Assembly: GCF_032925565.1 (NCBI RefSeq)
Contig: NZ_CP136708.1
Span: forward strand, 1,116,001-1,180,000
Length of the DNA: 64,000 nucleotides
Direction of reading: 5' to 3'
From: Alteromonas sp. CI.11.F.A3
GTDB lineage: Bacteria > Pseudomonadota > Gammaproteobacteria > Enterobacterales > Alteromonadaceae
Shown here: one piece after another, positions 28,051-36,106 of the stretch
Numbering within the stretch: the first letter of the stretch is position 1
Layout of the letters: every line of letters starts with the position of its first letter
Made by a program: the position numbers and the translations under genes
Notes under the pieces: generated by a model
Database searches by the model: none
Told to the model about the DNA's origin: nothing
What the model saw: only the letters and a program-made list of their open reading frames with translations

Positions 28051-28632
28051 TTAGGAAAACCGCAGTAACATTTCTGCGCCTTCGCATTCGCAGGTTTCAG
28101 GGCACACAGGGCAGTCGTAACCTTCGTGGATTGACTCATAGCGCCATTTGTTTGGGTGTTTCTTAATGAGTTCGCCGCCGTTTTTAGTAAAGTATTTAAA
28201 CGCACTATTACCTGGGCTAGAAAGCCAAATATGGGCAAGTCCTGCTTCAGCGCCTTGTGCTTTGGCCGCGCTTACCGACTTCGCTAATAAGGTACTTCCA
28301 ATGCCCGCTCCTTGCATAGCAGGCGATACCGTATTGCATTTGAAATAGCATACTTTCTCCGGAGCCACCGGCCATAGTTCTGGGCTGCACCATTTATCAC
28401 ATTGCCACTGCGAATGAGCGTAGGTAATTCGAAAGCCAACAATGTCATTACCACAATAGCTTACCAAGCTAGCATTAATATTTTTGTGCCAGCTTTTATC
28501 GTACATGACCTTTAATGTATCAGGCATCAGGTAATTTTCACCCTGAACTTCATTGCCTAAGCGTATAACATCATCAAAATGTTCGGGCGCTAAAGGTAGG
28601 TACCTAACGCTATTTAAGTTTGGTGCTGTCAT
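28051..28632 (-). CDS. GNAT-family N-acetyltransferase with C-terminal cysteine cluster
   Basis: A 193-residue acetyltransferase of the GNAT fold. The acetyl-CoA pyrophosphate loop reads QGAGIGS (107-113). The acceptor substrate is unknown. The C-terminal tail has C174, C177, C181 and C183 in a CxxCxxxCxC array that is not part of the GNAT fold and could bind a metal; C78, C82, C95 and C99 add to an overall high cysteine count. Its start lies 23 bp inside the end of the upstream DUF2721 gene, so the two are co-translated. Confidence 0.75.
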   Translation of the reverse strand: MTAPNLNSVRYLPLAPEHFDDVIRLGNEVQGENYLMPDTLKVMYDKSWHKNINASLVSYCGNDIVGFRITYAHSQWQCDKWCSPELWPVAPEKVCYFKCNTVSPAMQGAGIGSTLLAKSVSAAKAQGAEAGLAHIWLSSPGNSAFKYFTKNGGELIKKHPNKWRYESIHEGYDCPVCPETCECEGAEMLLRFS

Positions 28633-29014
28633 GTTGCTCTTTCATACCATCAAGGTGAAAATCTAATGCTTCTACAGAAATGAGTATTTCTTTTACCGAC
28701 ATCCAAAGTGAATATAGAAGAGACACTAGGCTTAATGCGAATATCCAATTCCCCACTTGTTGATAAGTAAGGTAAATCGCAAGCATAGATACGACACACA
28801 AAAAGAAACTGCCAACCCCTGCAATTTGCATCCGCTTAATAAGCTGAATACGCAGTCTCAAGTTCTTGATTTGGGCTAGGGTATTGTCGTCACGCTCTTC
28901 TTTTGAAAAGTTACGAATAAGCGTAGCAAGGGTTAAAAAACGGTTGGTATAAGCCAGCAACAGCAATGAGATTGCTGGAAAAAGCATGGCGGGTGTTGCG
29001 AGATCTATTTTCAT
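28610..29014 (-). CDS. DUF2721 family membrane protein
   Basis: A 134-residue membrane protein with three hydrophobic segments (about 8-25, 62-82, 88-108) separated by a charged helix (FSKEERDDNTLAQIKNLRLRIQLIKRM). The pattern matches DUF2721. Function unknown. It overlaps the following GNAT gene by 23 bp. Confidence 0.75.
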   Translation of the reverse strand: MKIDLATPAMLFPAISLLLLAYTNRFLTLATLIRNFSKEERDDNTLAQIKNLRLRIQLIKRMQIAGVGSFFLCVVSMLAIYLTYQQVGNWIFALSLVSLLYSLWMSVKEILISVEALDFHLDGMKEQHDSTKLK

Positions 29015-29146
29015 GAATTGCCTGTCACCTTGGTGAATGCGTGTCAGTGTATCAAAAGTGTAGGGATGTTGTCGTCTGATAGTGAATAGCGGTGTAGAGG
29101 AGCGTTTAGCTGGCTGTCGAAAGTGAAACGCCGTTGCAAAGGCTCT

Positions 29147-29203
29147 ATTTACAGAAGTTATATTTACAAAGGTTTTAATTACACAGGTTTTAATTACAGA
29201 AAG
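29147..29203. repeat. Short tandem repeat, about 15 bp x 4
   Basis: Four head-to-tail units of 15-16 bp related to ATTTACARAGGTTTTA (29147-29161, 29162-29177, 29178-29192, 29193-29203), the last one partial. It ends at the stop codon of the rhodanese gene. Confidence 0.75.
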
Positions 29204-29608
29204 CTACATTCTGTCAATTGGCATTTGAGACGCATTCCAGCCCAGCATGTCGCCTTCTAAATGCATGACCTCAGAAAAATCTAAGTCTTTAAGAAACTTC
29301 ATAGCAAGTTTAGCCTGAGTGCCAGATTGGCAATAAATAATAATAGGCTTGTCTTTATGGCCTTCTAACTCGGTAAGATAGTCGTTAATGTTTTCTTGAG
29401 GCATATTGATGGCACCAGGAATGTGTCCATCGACAAAGTCGCTTGGAGAGCGCACGTCTATAAGCATCCAGTCATTGTTTTTCACCCGCTCAATGAGGTA
29501 CGGGGAAGCCGCAACCGATCCTTGAGAGGTTGCTTTCGCTGTGCATTGCATCGACACAAATAACGTGATTGCAACAACGCAGAGAAACATGACTAAAACG
29601 ATTCGCAT
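29204..29608 (-). CDS. Exported single-domain rhodanese-like protein
   Basis: A 134-residue protein with an N-terminal signal or anchor (about 1-25) and one rhodanese domain. The catalytic cysteine is in the loop YCQSGTQA, preceded by DVRSPSDFVDGHIPGAINMP. It should act on sulfur or redox chemistry in the periplasm. It is the last gene of the mtnN-cobD-btuF run, 47 bp after btuF, and may be co-transcribed. Confidence 0.85.
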   Translation of the reverse strand: MRIVLVMFLCVVAITLFVSMQCTAKATSQGSVAASPYLIERVKNNDWMLIDVRSPSDFVDGHIPGAINMPQENINDYLTELEGHKDKPIIIYCQSGTQAKLAMKFLKDLDFSEVMHLEGDMLGWNASQMPIDRM

Positions 29609-29655
29609 GAATAACCTTTAGATAAAATGAGGCAGTATTATACCTTGTGGCAGTG

Positions 29656-30492
29656 CTAGTTAATACCCTTACACAGTGTTTTTAGTTCATTAATTAACCG
29701 CAGTGAGAACCTGCTGGTAATGTCCGGATTGACGACAATTAAAGGGGCTGACATAAAGCGGCGGTGGGGATGCCAAAATTGCTCAAGATCGGACGCTGGC
29801 TGGTTGCTTGCCGCTACCAATGCAAAGGGCTGTCTAGATAGCACTTCTTGTACCGACACTTGTGGGTAATCGACTGGGCTGTCAGCAAATAAGGTTTGCG
29901 CACCACATACGTTAAGTAGCTTATTTGGCCACGCATTGTCACCTATGGTCATTAGTGGCGATGTCCAAGAGTAGTAGAACACTTCATGCTTTGATGGCGT
30001 GGCGTACTGGTCTCTTAATGCCGCTAAATGGCGTAAAAACGCATTGGTGAGCGCGTTGGCTTTTTCTTCTGTGTTAGTCGCTTTACCTAAACGCTTCAAC
30101 TCACTGGCAATGTCTTCAACTTCGGTGATTTTGGCTCGAAACACCTTATAACCTAAGCTTTCTAAACGGTGCAAATCTTGCGGCTTATTGCCCCCCTCCC
30201 AAGCCAAAATTAAGGTAGGCTGCAGCGCCATTATTTGGGATAAATCTGCCCCTTGATAGTCGGCTACTTTAGGTAATAGCTGAGCTTCTTGAGGAAAGTT
30301 GCTGTAGTCGCTAACGCCAATTAAGTGTGACTCTAACCCAAGACTATAAACCCACTCGGTTAAATGAGGTGCAAGCGTGATAATTCGCGGCGTTGACTCG
30401 TTAGCAGAAGCACAATGAGGGGCTAGCGCGAGTAGCAATGTAGCGGTTATTGACGCAACTTGCGTGCGCAGCTTGTGATATACGCTTTTCAC
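29656..30492 (-). CDS. btuF: BtuF-like vitamin B12-binding periplasmic protein
   Basis: A 278-residue exported binding protein with a signal peptide (about 1-30, ending CASANE). The N-terminal IITLAPHLTEWVYSLGLESHLIGVSDYSNFP and LILAWEGGN are BtuF hallmarks. It would pass cobalamin to the inner-membrane BtuCD transporter, which is not in this window. The GTG start at 30492 lies one base after the cobD stop (TAACGTG), so translation is coupled. The mtnN-btuF neighbourhood is also found in E. coli. Confidence 0.85.
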   Translation of the reverse strand: MKSVYHKLRTQVASITATLLLALAPHCASANESTPRIITLAPHLTEWVYSLGLESHLIGVSDYSNFPQEAQLLPKVADYQGADLSQIMALQPTLILAWEGGNKPQDLHRLESLGYKVFRAKITEVEDIASELKRLGKATNTEEKANALTNAFLRHLAALRDQYATPSKHEVFYYSWTSPLMTIGDNAWPNKLLNVCGAQTLFADSPVDYPQVSVQEVLSRQPFALVAASNQPASDLEQFWHPHRRFMSAPLIVVNPDITSRFSLRLINELKTLCKGIN

Positions 30493-30493
30493 G

Positions 30494-31462
30494 TTAGAAG
30501 ACCTCGCTTAAAGTTTGTGTTTGTACTGCGACTAATAACAAACAGACACTCGCGATGGCGGTAACTACAGCCATGGCACCGACTATTGTGCGCTTGCTGC
30601 GTATCATATCTGAATACTTTACTTGCTTGGCACCACCCACGCGAGGGTAGCGGTATTTACGGCCATGATAGATAGCCGGGCCGCCTAATTGAATGTTTTG
30701 TATTCCACCAAATAACGCGAGCAATAAGGAGGTTTTATCTCTTGCCTTACTTCGTTTTACCGCTCGAATGCCTTTTACAGGATGAGTGAAAAGAAGCACA
30801 GCAATACAACCGAGTAGTGCAGGGGGAATAACTAACAAAGAAACAAGCTTTCTCACCGGTTTAGCAAAATGCACCATTTTAGGATTTCGATAGTGCCATT
30901 GCCATGAGGTGAGCAATAACAGACGGTAGGTGAGCGCCCCAATCGGGCCAGCCAACATAAAGTAAAAAATAACGCCGCAATAAAGATATAAAAACTTAAG
31001 CCATAACGATTCGATAGCGGCTTTCGCAATACCTACATCGGTTAATTGGGTGCATTCACGGGCAACTATGGCGTCTACGGTTTCTCTGGTAAGTACTTTT
31101 TTATTTTTACCTACGGTTTTTAAAATTTGACTGAATTGATGGCGCTGATAGGCAAAGTCGAGCAAGGCAACCATAATCACGGCTTCGAAAAAAGCAGGGT
31201 ATTGGGCCATGTATATGAGTATGGCAAGGCAAACAATTAAGGGCGCCAATAATACAATGGCGGCTAATGAACCGGAGATATAATGTTGAGAACGGGAGTA
31301 GCTTAAAGAGGGGAGAACTTTAAACCCCATCTGCCTAACCAGATAACGCATAAGGGTAAGCGGGTGGCTGCTAAGCGGCCACCGCCAAAGGGCATCTAAA
31401 ATAACTGCCAACCATAACACCAGCACCGACTGATATGCTGATTGGGTCAGCAATGCTTCCAT
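30494..31462 (-). CDS. CobD/CbiB family cobalamin biosynthesis membrane protein
   Basis: A 322-residue integral membrane protein with several hydrophobic segments. The C-terminal GGIQNIQLGGPAIYHGRKYRYPRVG is the CobD/CbiB signature. Its homologues attach aminopropanol to adenosylcobyric acid (adenosylcobinamide-phosphate synthase). With btuF next door and no other cob genes in view, it may serve salvage of incomplete corrinoids. It is 6 bp downstream of mtnN. Confidence 0.82.
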   Translation of the reverse strand: MEALLTQSAYQSVLVLWLAVILDALWRWPLSSHPLTLMRYLVRQMGFKVLPSLSYSRSQHYISGSLAAIVLLAPLIVCLAILIYMAQYPAFFEAVIMVALLDFAYQRHQFSQILKTVGKNKKVLTRETVDAIVARECTQLTDVGIAKAAIESLWLKFLYLYCGVIFYFMLAGPIGALTYRLLLLTSWQWHYRNPKMVHFAKPVRKLVSLLVIPPALLGCIAVLLFTHPVKGIRAVKRSKARDKTSLLLALFGGIQNIQLGGPAIYHGRKYRYPRVGGAKQVKYSDMIRSKRTIVGAMAVVTAIASVCLLLVAVQTQTLSEVF

Positions 31463-31468
31463 TTACCG

Positions 31469-32167
31469 CTACGCCAACGCTTTGATCATAGCCATAACGA
31501 GTTGTGCTGAATGCTTTGCCGCAGTATCTAAATATTCTTTGAAACTGACCGTTGATGTCTTGCCAGCGATATCCGACAACGAACGTATGACGAGAAACGG
31601 AACATCAAGCATGTGACAGGTTTGGGCTATAGCAGCACCTTCCATTTCAACCGCTTTCGTATCGGGGAAACTTTCACGCAGCGCTTCTACCGCTTCGTCG
31701 GTACCGATAAACGAATCGCCAGTACAAATAAGGCCACTGGTAGATTGGATATTTTCTAACTCGCCCGTAGCCGTTTTCGCAGCTTCAATGAGCGTATTGT
31801 CACAGCGGTAGTCTTCAGGCATACCAGCACATTGGCCAAGCTTGTAACCGAAATGGGTTAAATCCACATCGTGATGGATAACGTGGGTGGCAATCACCAA
31901 GTCACCAATGTTTAAGCTTTTATCAAAGCCGCCCGCTGAACCTGTATTTACTACAGCATCTGGCGCGTATTGCTCAATAAGTACCGTAGTGGCAAGTGCC
32001 GCTGCTACTTTTCCGATACCGCATTTTACCAACACAACCTCAACGTTATTAAGGCTGCCTTCATAAAAGGTTAAGTGCTTCCACGTGGTTTCTTTTAGGT
32101 TTGAAAGTGAAGCTTTAAGTAACGCAACTTCTTCGTCCATTGCGCCTAGAATGCCAATTTTTTTCAT
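31469..32167 (-). CDS. mtnN: 5'-methylthioadenosine/S-adenosylhomocysteine nucleosidase
   Basis: A 232-residue nucleosidase that removes adenine from methylthioadenosine and S-adenosylhomocysteine, feeding methionine salvage and autoinducer-2 synthesis. KKIGILGAMDEEVALLK, TGSAGGFD, EMEGAAIAQTC and RSLSDIAG are diagnostic, with the catalytic Asp in the last. ATG 32167 gives exactly the length of the E. coli enzyme. Two in-frame upstream starts (ATG 32182, GTG 32197) lie on a 15-bp tandem repeat. First gene of the operon with cobD, btuF and probably the rhodanese. Confidence 0.92.
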   Translation of the reverse strand: MKKIGILGAMDEEVALLKASLSNLKETTWKHLTFYEGSLNNVEVVLVKCGIGKVAAALATTVLIEQYAPDAVVNTGSAGGFDKSLNIGDLVIATHVIHHDVDLTHFGYKLGQCAGMPEDYRCDNTLIEAAKTATGELENIQSTSGLICTGDSFIGTDEAVEALRESFPDTKAVEMEGAAIAQTCHMLDVPFLVIRSLSDIAGKTSTVSFKEYLDTAAKHSAQLVMAMIKALA

Positions 32168-32197
32168 GCCTGTCTCTTTCATGTCAGTCTCTTTCAC
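32168..32197. repeat. Tandem 15-bp repeat carrying duplicate start codons of mtnN
   Basis: On the minus strand two 15-bp units, GTGAAAGAGACTGAC and ATGAAAGAGACAGGC, stand directly before the mtnN ATG. Each starts with an in-frame start codon. Confidence 0.8.
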
Positions 32198-32291
32198 GTC
32201 ATTAACGATTTAGTCAAATATGGGGGGAAGCAAAAATTGCTATATATATGGTAATGAATTGTATAAGGAAATGAGGAAAACTGACAGGAAA

Positions 32292-32340
32292 AAGCCTTTG
32301 TCACCTGCTATTACAGCAATAATGGAGCGCAACAAAGGCT
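32292..32340 (-). terminator. Probable terminator of the DUF2726 gene
   Basis: Perfect 9-bp inverted repeat AGCCTTTGT / ACAAAGGCT with a 30-nt loop that can fold further. On the minus strand it is followed by a run of five T, just downstream of the DUF2726 stop. Confidence 0.6.
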
Positions 32341-32359
32341 AGGGGGAAATAGTAGTATT

Positions 32360-32950
32360 TTACGCAGCTGCCGCGCGGCTAGACCTTACTGGACGAGTAG
32401 GGCGCTTAGTCGGCTCAGGGTTGTGCGTAGGAAGCTGTGACATTTTTTGTTGAATTCTTCTATAAGGAATAAGCTTGTTTTCAAGGCATTCACGAATGTC
32501 GTCAACGGTATAACCCGACTTAACCTTAATGCGAGCATGGGGAACACCCGCTGCATCTAATGCGCCAGATACAAACCAATCGCGCTGGGTTTTGTAACCT
32601 TCCTTCCCTTGGTTGTGCACAAGGTCGATAGCCAATATCGGGCTCATGTCCTGCTTGTCGACTAAGATAAAATCGAGCTGGCGCGAAGAGGCTCTAGAGA
32701 TAGCTTGGCTGGCCGTTTTCTTATTGGCCGATTGCCTTACTGACACTATGTCGCTCAAACGAACACGGCAAATGATACGAAACTCTCGCCCCATTGCTTG
32801 CTCAATAAGGTTTAAAAATGAGTGCTCTACAGGCGTGAAAAGCTGTGGCTTTCGGCGAAAAGGAAACGCTACGCCACCATCTGATAATTTTATGGCGCCT
32901 AATGCCACCACAATAAGTAACATCATTAAAATAATTGCCAGTTCCATCAT
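32360..32950 (-). CDS. DUF2726 domain membrane-anchored protein
   Basis: A 196-residue protein with an N-terminal membrane helix (about 3-22) and a DUF2726 domain (about 35-150): LFTPVEHSFLNLIEQAMG, RVRLSDIV, RQLDFILVDKQDMSPILAIDLV. The last of these resembles the core of a restriction-nuclease-like fold (D...D/ExK style), though catalysis is unproven. A basic proline/arginine-rich tail follows. GAGGAAT precedes the ATG. Monocistronic. Confidence 0.7.
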   Translation of the reverse strand: MMELAIILMMLLIVVALGAIKLSDGGVAFPFRRKPQLFTPVEHSFLNLIEQAMGREFRIICRVRLSDIVSVRQSANKKTASQAISRASSRQLDFILVDKQDMSPILAIDLVHNQGKEGYKTQRDWFVSGALDAAGVPHARIKVKSGYTVDDIRECLENKLIPYRRIQQKMSQLPTHNPEPTKRPTRPVRSSRAAAA

Positions 32951-33090
32951 ATTCCTCGCATATCAACGTGTAATGCGCGTCATAAAAATGACGCTTTTTT
33001 TGACACCACTGTGGTTCTTTACTGAAATTGCAAAGGCAGTGCCACATTGAACGAGGAATGAAGCTAGGCGAAAATAAAACTTAGGGGAGG

Positions 33091-33486
33091 TTACGGCTTA
33101 CTAATGATAAGTACATCAACTTGCGTGCCCATATTATCCGGTGACACCACAATACGAACTGAGTCATCTATTGCTGCAAGCATGGTGCGTTGATTGACCG
33201 GCGATTTTTTTACAAATTGCGGATAGGCATTTTGATAGTAGGCAATAACATCTTTAGGTGTGTGCTTAGTAAAATAAACCAAGCTAGCAGGCAAGCTATC
33301 GTCGAATTGCTGACACTGACGGGCATTGGCCATCAGCGAGACGTCAAAAAAGGAAGCAGGGCAAGACTGAACAACAGGTGCATCTAATGAACTGTTGGTG
33401 GTCACAGTATCGGCTAAAGTTTGACTGGCCATTGCTAGCCCGCCAAGTAAAACTATATTGATGCTTTTACGTAAACCGCTTGCCAT
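33091..33486 (-). CDS. Small exported protein of unknown function
   Basis: A 131-residue protein with a signal peptide (about 1-25, ending TLADTV) and two cysteines (about C42 and C58) that could form a disulfide in the periplasm. The core, VYFTKHTPKDVIAYYQNAYPQF and QVDVLIISKP, suggests a small alpha/beta fold. I do not recognise a family. Monocistronic, divergent from the pectin locus. Confidence 0.6.
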   Translation of the reverse strand: MASGLRKSINIVLLGGLAMASQTLADTVTTNSSLDAPVVQSCPASFFDVSLMANARQCQQFDDSLPASLVYFTKHTPKDVIAYYQNAYPQFVKKSPVNQRTMLAAIDDSVRIVVSPDNMGTQVDVLIISKP

Positions 33487-33787
33487 TATTCTTGTTAACC
33501 TGTAATCACTCTTTGTATCGATAATAGTGGGCTAACTATATAAGAGCAATAGGTAAGTAGTTGCACAAGGTATGTTCATAACATGATGGGTATATAACGA
33601 CTTTGCAACCGTTTTTCCCATTCGCACCCAGTATATAGCGTAATCTATACCTAAACATTAAACTTCAAAAATTATGCCCCCGAGACCTAACAAGACTATG
33701 CACCAATCGTTTTGCGCAAATGCTTAATATTAACAATTCACTCTCATTTTAATATTTATATAACACTTTTTTGAAATTGAGCTAACA

Positions 33788-33807
33788 TATAATTGCCACC
33801 GGTAGCA
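33788..33807 (+). promoter_or_regulatory. -10 element and palindromic operator ahead of the pectate lyase
   Basis: A perfect -10 hexamer TATAAT (33788-33793) directly abuts TGCCACCGGTAGCA (33794-33807). That sequence is a 14-bp palindrome with a single mismatch and recurs twice more in the pectin locus. A bound repressor would cover the transcription start. No good -35 is visible. The rest of the 471-bp gap 33487-33957 is AT-rich and holds no gene. Confidence 0.7.
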
Positions 33808-33957
33808 TTTGGTGGCTTAAGTAGATATTTTAAGTTGCATTAGAGCTTTTACTTTATTTTATCTTTAATGTCTTTTCTATAATCATTGAAGGTATTGTTT
33901 TCTAATATTTAGTAAAAGTTAATTGTTAATTTTATTAAATTAATTCAAGGGTTAAAG

Positions 33958-35997
33958 ATGAATTTTAGAACTAAGATGAAGAATGGAAGGGCCTCGTTGG
34001 CCGTATTACTTATGTGTTCAATGTCAGGCGCTTATGCATCAGGTTTTCATACTCAAAATGGAGGTGCAACCGGTGGCAATGGCGGTAATGTAGTGCGCGC
34101 AACAACGGGCAAACAGATACATGAAGCTCTATGTAATCGGAACACCAGTGAAACACCGATTATTATCGAAGTAGAAGGCACTATAAATCACGGTAATACC
34201 GAAAAAGTGTCAGGAAGTAGCTGCAATACTGCAGATGATAAAATTGAATTAAAAGACATTAGTAATGTAACCCTCATAGGGGTAGGGCAAGGTGCCTTGT
34301 TTGATGAGCTTGGAATACATATACGGAATTCTACTAATATTATTATACGAAATGTTCATGTTCGAAATGTTAAAAAATCCGGCTCTCCAACGTCTAATGG
34401 GGGCGATGCCATCGGAATTGAAACCGATGTTAGAAACGTGTGGGTAGATCACGTAACATTAGAAGCAAGTGGCGGCGAAAGCGAGGGGTACGACGGTTTA
34501 TTTGACGTAAAGGATAATTCAAAATACATCACGCTTTCGTACAGTCGCTTACTCAATTCTGGCCGAGGGGGTCTAGTAGGCTCAAGTGAATCCCAGGTCA
34601 ACAATGGCCCATTAACGTATCATCACAATATTTTTCAGAATTTAAATTCACGTGTTCCCTTAGTACGTGGGGCAACTGCACATATTTATAATAATCATTA
34701 CGATGGTATTGAATCGTCGGGCATAAATTCACGAGCAGGTGCTGAAGTAAAAGTTGAGAACAACTATTTCGAAGATGCTAAAGACGTGCTAGGAACGTTT
34801 TATACCACGACTGACGGTGATTGGCAGGTGGCAGGTAATGTCTTTGGAAGTGGTGTCACATGGAGTTCGTCTGATGATGATTATCAGCCTGCCGGTCCAA
34901 ACGTAGTTTCTACCACGAGCGTAAGTATTCCGTATTCCTACACCCTTGATAACACTTCTTGCCTCCGTAGTATTTTACAGCAGACTGCTGGCGCGAATAA
35001 AAATCTGCAAGTATCTGATGGTAGTTGTGGGAGCACTGGAGGTGGTGGCGATAACGGTGGTGGCGATAATGGTGGTGGTGATAACGGTGGTGGTGATAAC
35101 GGTGGTGGTGATAACGGTGGTGGTGATAACGGTGGTACCCCTACCGGTGTTAACCTCTCTCTATCGGCTGATGCTGACGGAAGCTCAAAAGCAAGCGGAA
35201 CCAGCTATGGCAATGTAAAAGATGGTGATACCAGCACCTATTGGTCTCCCAATGGTTCAACTGGTCGAATTAGTATTAAAGGGTTAGATACCACGGTTAA
35301 TGCGGTTCGAATTGTAGAGCGAAGCGGCGCTGAAGGACGAGTTACGTCTTGGAGGTTGGTCAATAACGACACAGGCGCACTCATTACGTCAGGAAATACT
35401 ATTCCTGAACCGATAACGTTTTCAGATGTAAACGTAGGCAAACTTAACTTTGTCATTGATTCATCGTCATCAACACCTCAAATAGCTGAATTTGAAACTT
35501 ATTTTGGACTAGACAGTAATGGAGGTGGGAGCGACGATGGTGGTTCGGGTGTCGTTAATGGCACAGTGAATGGAATTTATAGAATTACCCCAGTACACAG
35601 TGGTAGAAGTTTAGATGTAGCCAACTGCGGAACGTCAAGTGGAGTGAATATTCGCCAATGGCAATGGTTAGACAATAACTGTCAAAAGTTTACCATTTCT
35701 CAAGTGGATGGAATTTGGCATCGTATTTCACCACTGAACTCACCGCAGCAAAGTGTAGAGGTAACAAATAGCTCGGCGTCTGCAGGAGAAAATGTTCAAT
35801 TGGGACAATACAGTGGCGCGCAGAATCAAATGTTCCGTTTTCAATCTGCTGGTTCAGGAAAATGGAGAATTATAGCTAGAAACAGCGAGTTGTGCCTTGA
35901 TGTCGCGGGGCAGGGCGGGGGCAATGGCGCTAACATAATTCAGTGGGCTTGCATTGCTCAAGCAGATAATCAAATGTTTGAATTAACTAGGCAGTAA
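33958..35997 (+). CDS. Secreted pectate lyase (PL1) with F5/8-type and ricin-B carbohydrate-binding modules
   Basis: A 679-residue extracellular enzyme. A signal peptide (about 1-28) precedes a PL1 beta-helix lyase (about 30-345), which cuts polygalacturonate by calcium-dependent beta-elimination. VWVDHVTLEA (161-170), YDGLFDVKD and R232 in NSRVPLVRG mark the calcium and catalytic region. A linker of six GGGDN repeats leads to a discoidin-like domain (about 398-520: LSADADGSSKASG...DGDTSTYWSP) and a C-terminal ricin-type beta-trefoil (about 540-679: ITPVHSGRSLDVANC, QWQWLDNNCQKF). It is preceded by the palindromic operator, so probably induced by pectin products. Confidence 0.9.
   Translation: MNFRTKMKNGRASLAVLLMCSMSGAYASGFHTQNGGATGGNGGNVVRATTGKQIHEALCNRNTSETPIIIEVEGTINHGNTEKVSGSSCNTADDKIELKDISNVTLIGVGQGALFDELGIHIRNSTNIIIRNVHVRNVKKSGSPTSNGGDAIGIETDVRNVWVDHVTLEASGGESEGYDGLFDVKDNSKYITLSYSRLLNSGRGGLVGSSESQVNNGPLTYHHNIFQNLNSRVPLVRGATAHIYNNHYDGIESSGINSRAGAEVKVENNYFEDAKDVLGTFYTTTDGDWQVAGNVFGSGVTWSSSDDDYQPAGPNVVSTTSVSIPYSYTLDNTSCLRSILQQTAGANKNLQVSDGSCGSTGGGGDNGGGDNGGGDNGGGDNGGGDNGGGDNGGTPTGVNLSLSADADGSSKASGTSYGNVKDGDTSTYWSPNGSTGRISIKGLDTTVNAVRIVERSGAEGRVTSWRLVNNDTGALITSGNTIPEPITFSDVNVGKLNFVIDSSSSTPQIAEFETYFGLDSNGGGSDDGGSGVVNGTVNGIYRITPVHSGRSLDVANCGTSSGVNIRQWQWLDNNCQKFTISQVDGIWHRISPLNSPQQSVEVTNSSASAGENVQLGQYSGAQNQMFRFQSAGSGKWRIIARNSELCLDVAGQGGGNGANIIQWACIAQADNQMFELTRQ
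35041..35130 (+). repeat. Six 15-bp tandem repeats encoding (GGGDN)6
   Basis: Six nearly identical 15-bp units (GGTGGTGGTGATAAC and single-base variants) form the flexible linker of the pectate lyase. Because the unit is a multiple of three, changes in copy number keep the frame. Confidence 0.95.
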
Positions 35998-36035
35998 ATA
36001 AATGTGCGCCCGATTCTTTGAATGGGCGCCTTAAG

Positions 36036-36049
36036 TGCCACCGGTAGCA
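36036..36049. promoter_or_regulatory. Palindromic operator ahead of the IclR gene
   Basis: TGCCACCGGTAGCA, identical to the site ahead of the pectate lyase, ends 57 bp before the IclR start. A weak hairpin GCGCCC / GGGCGC (36006-36029) after the lyase stop precedes it. Confidence 0.65.
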
Positions 36050-36106
36050 TTTTATTTAATTCATGTTAATATCGACTTCATTGTTCAAATATGGAGCAAA
36101 TAAGCA

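Noticed and set aside
35037..35136. Possible CRISPR-like repeat in the lyase gene
   Set aside because: Units are contiguous without spacers and code for a glycine-rich linker.
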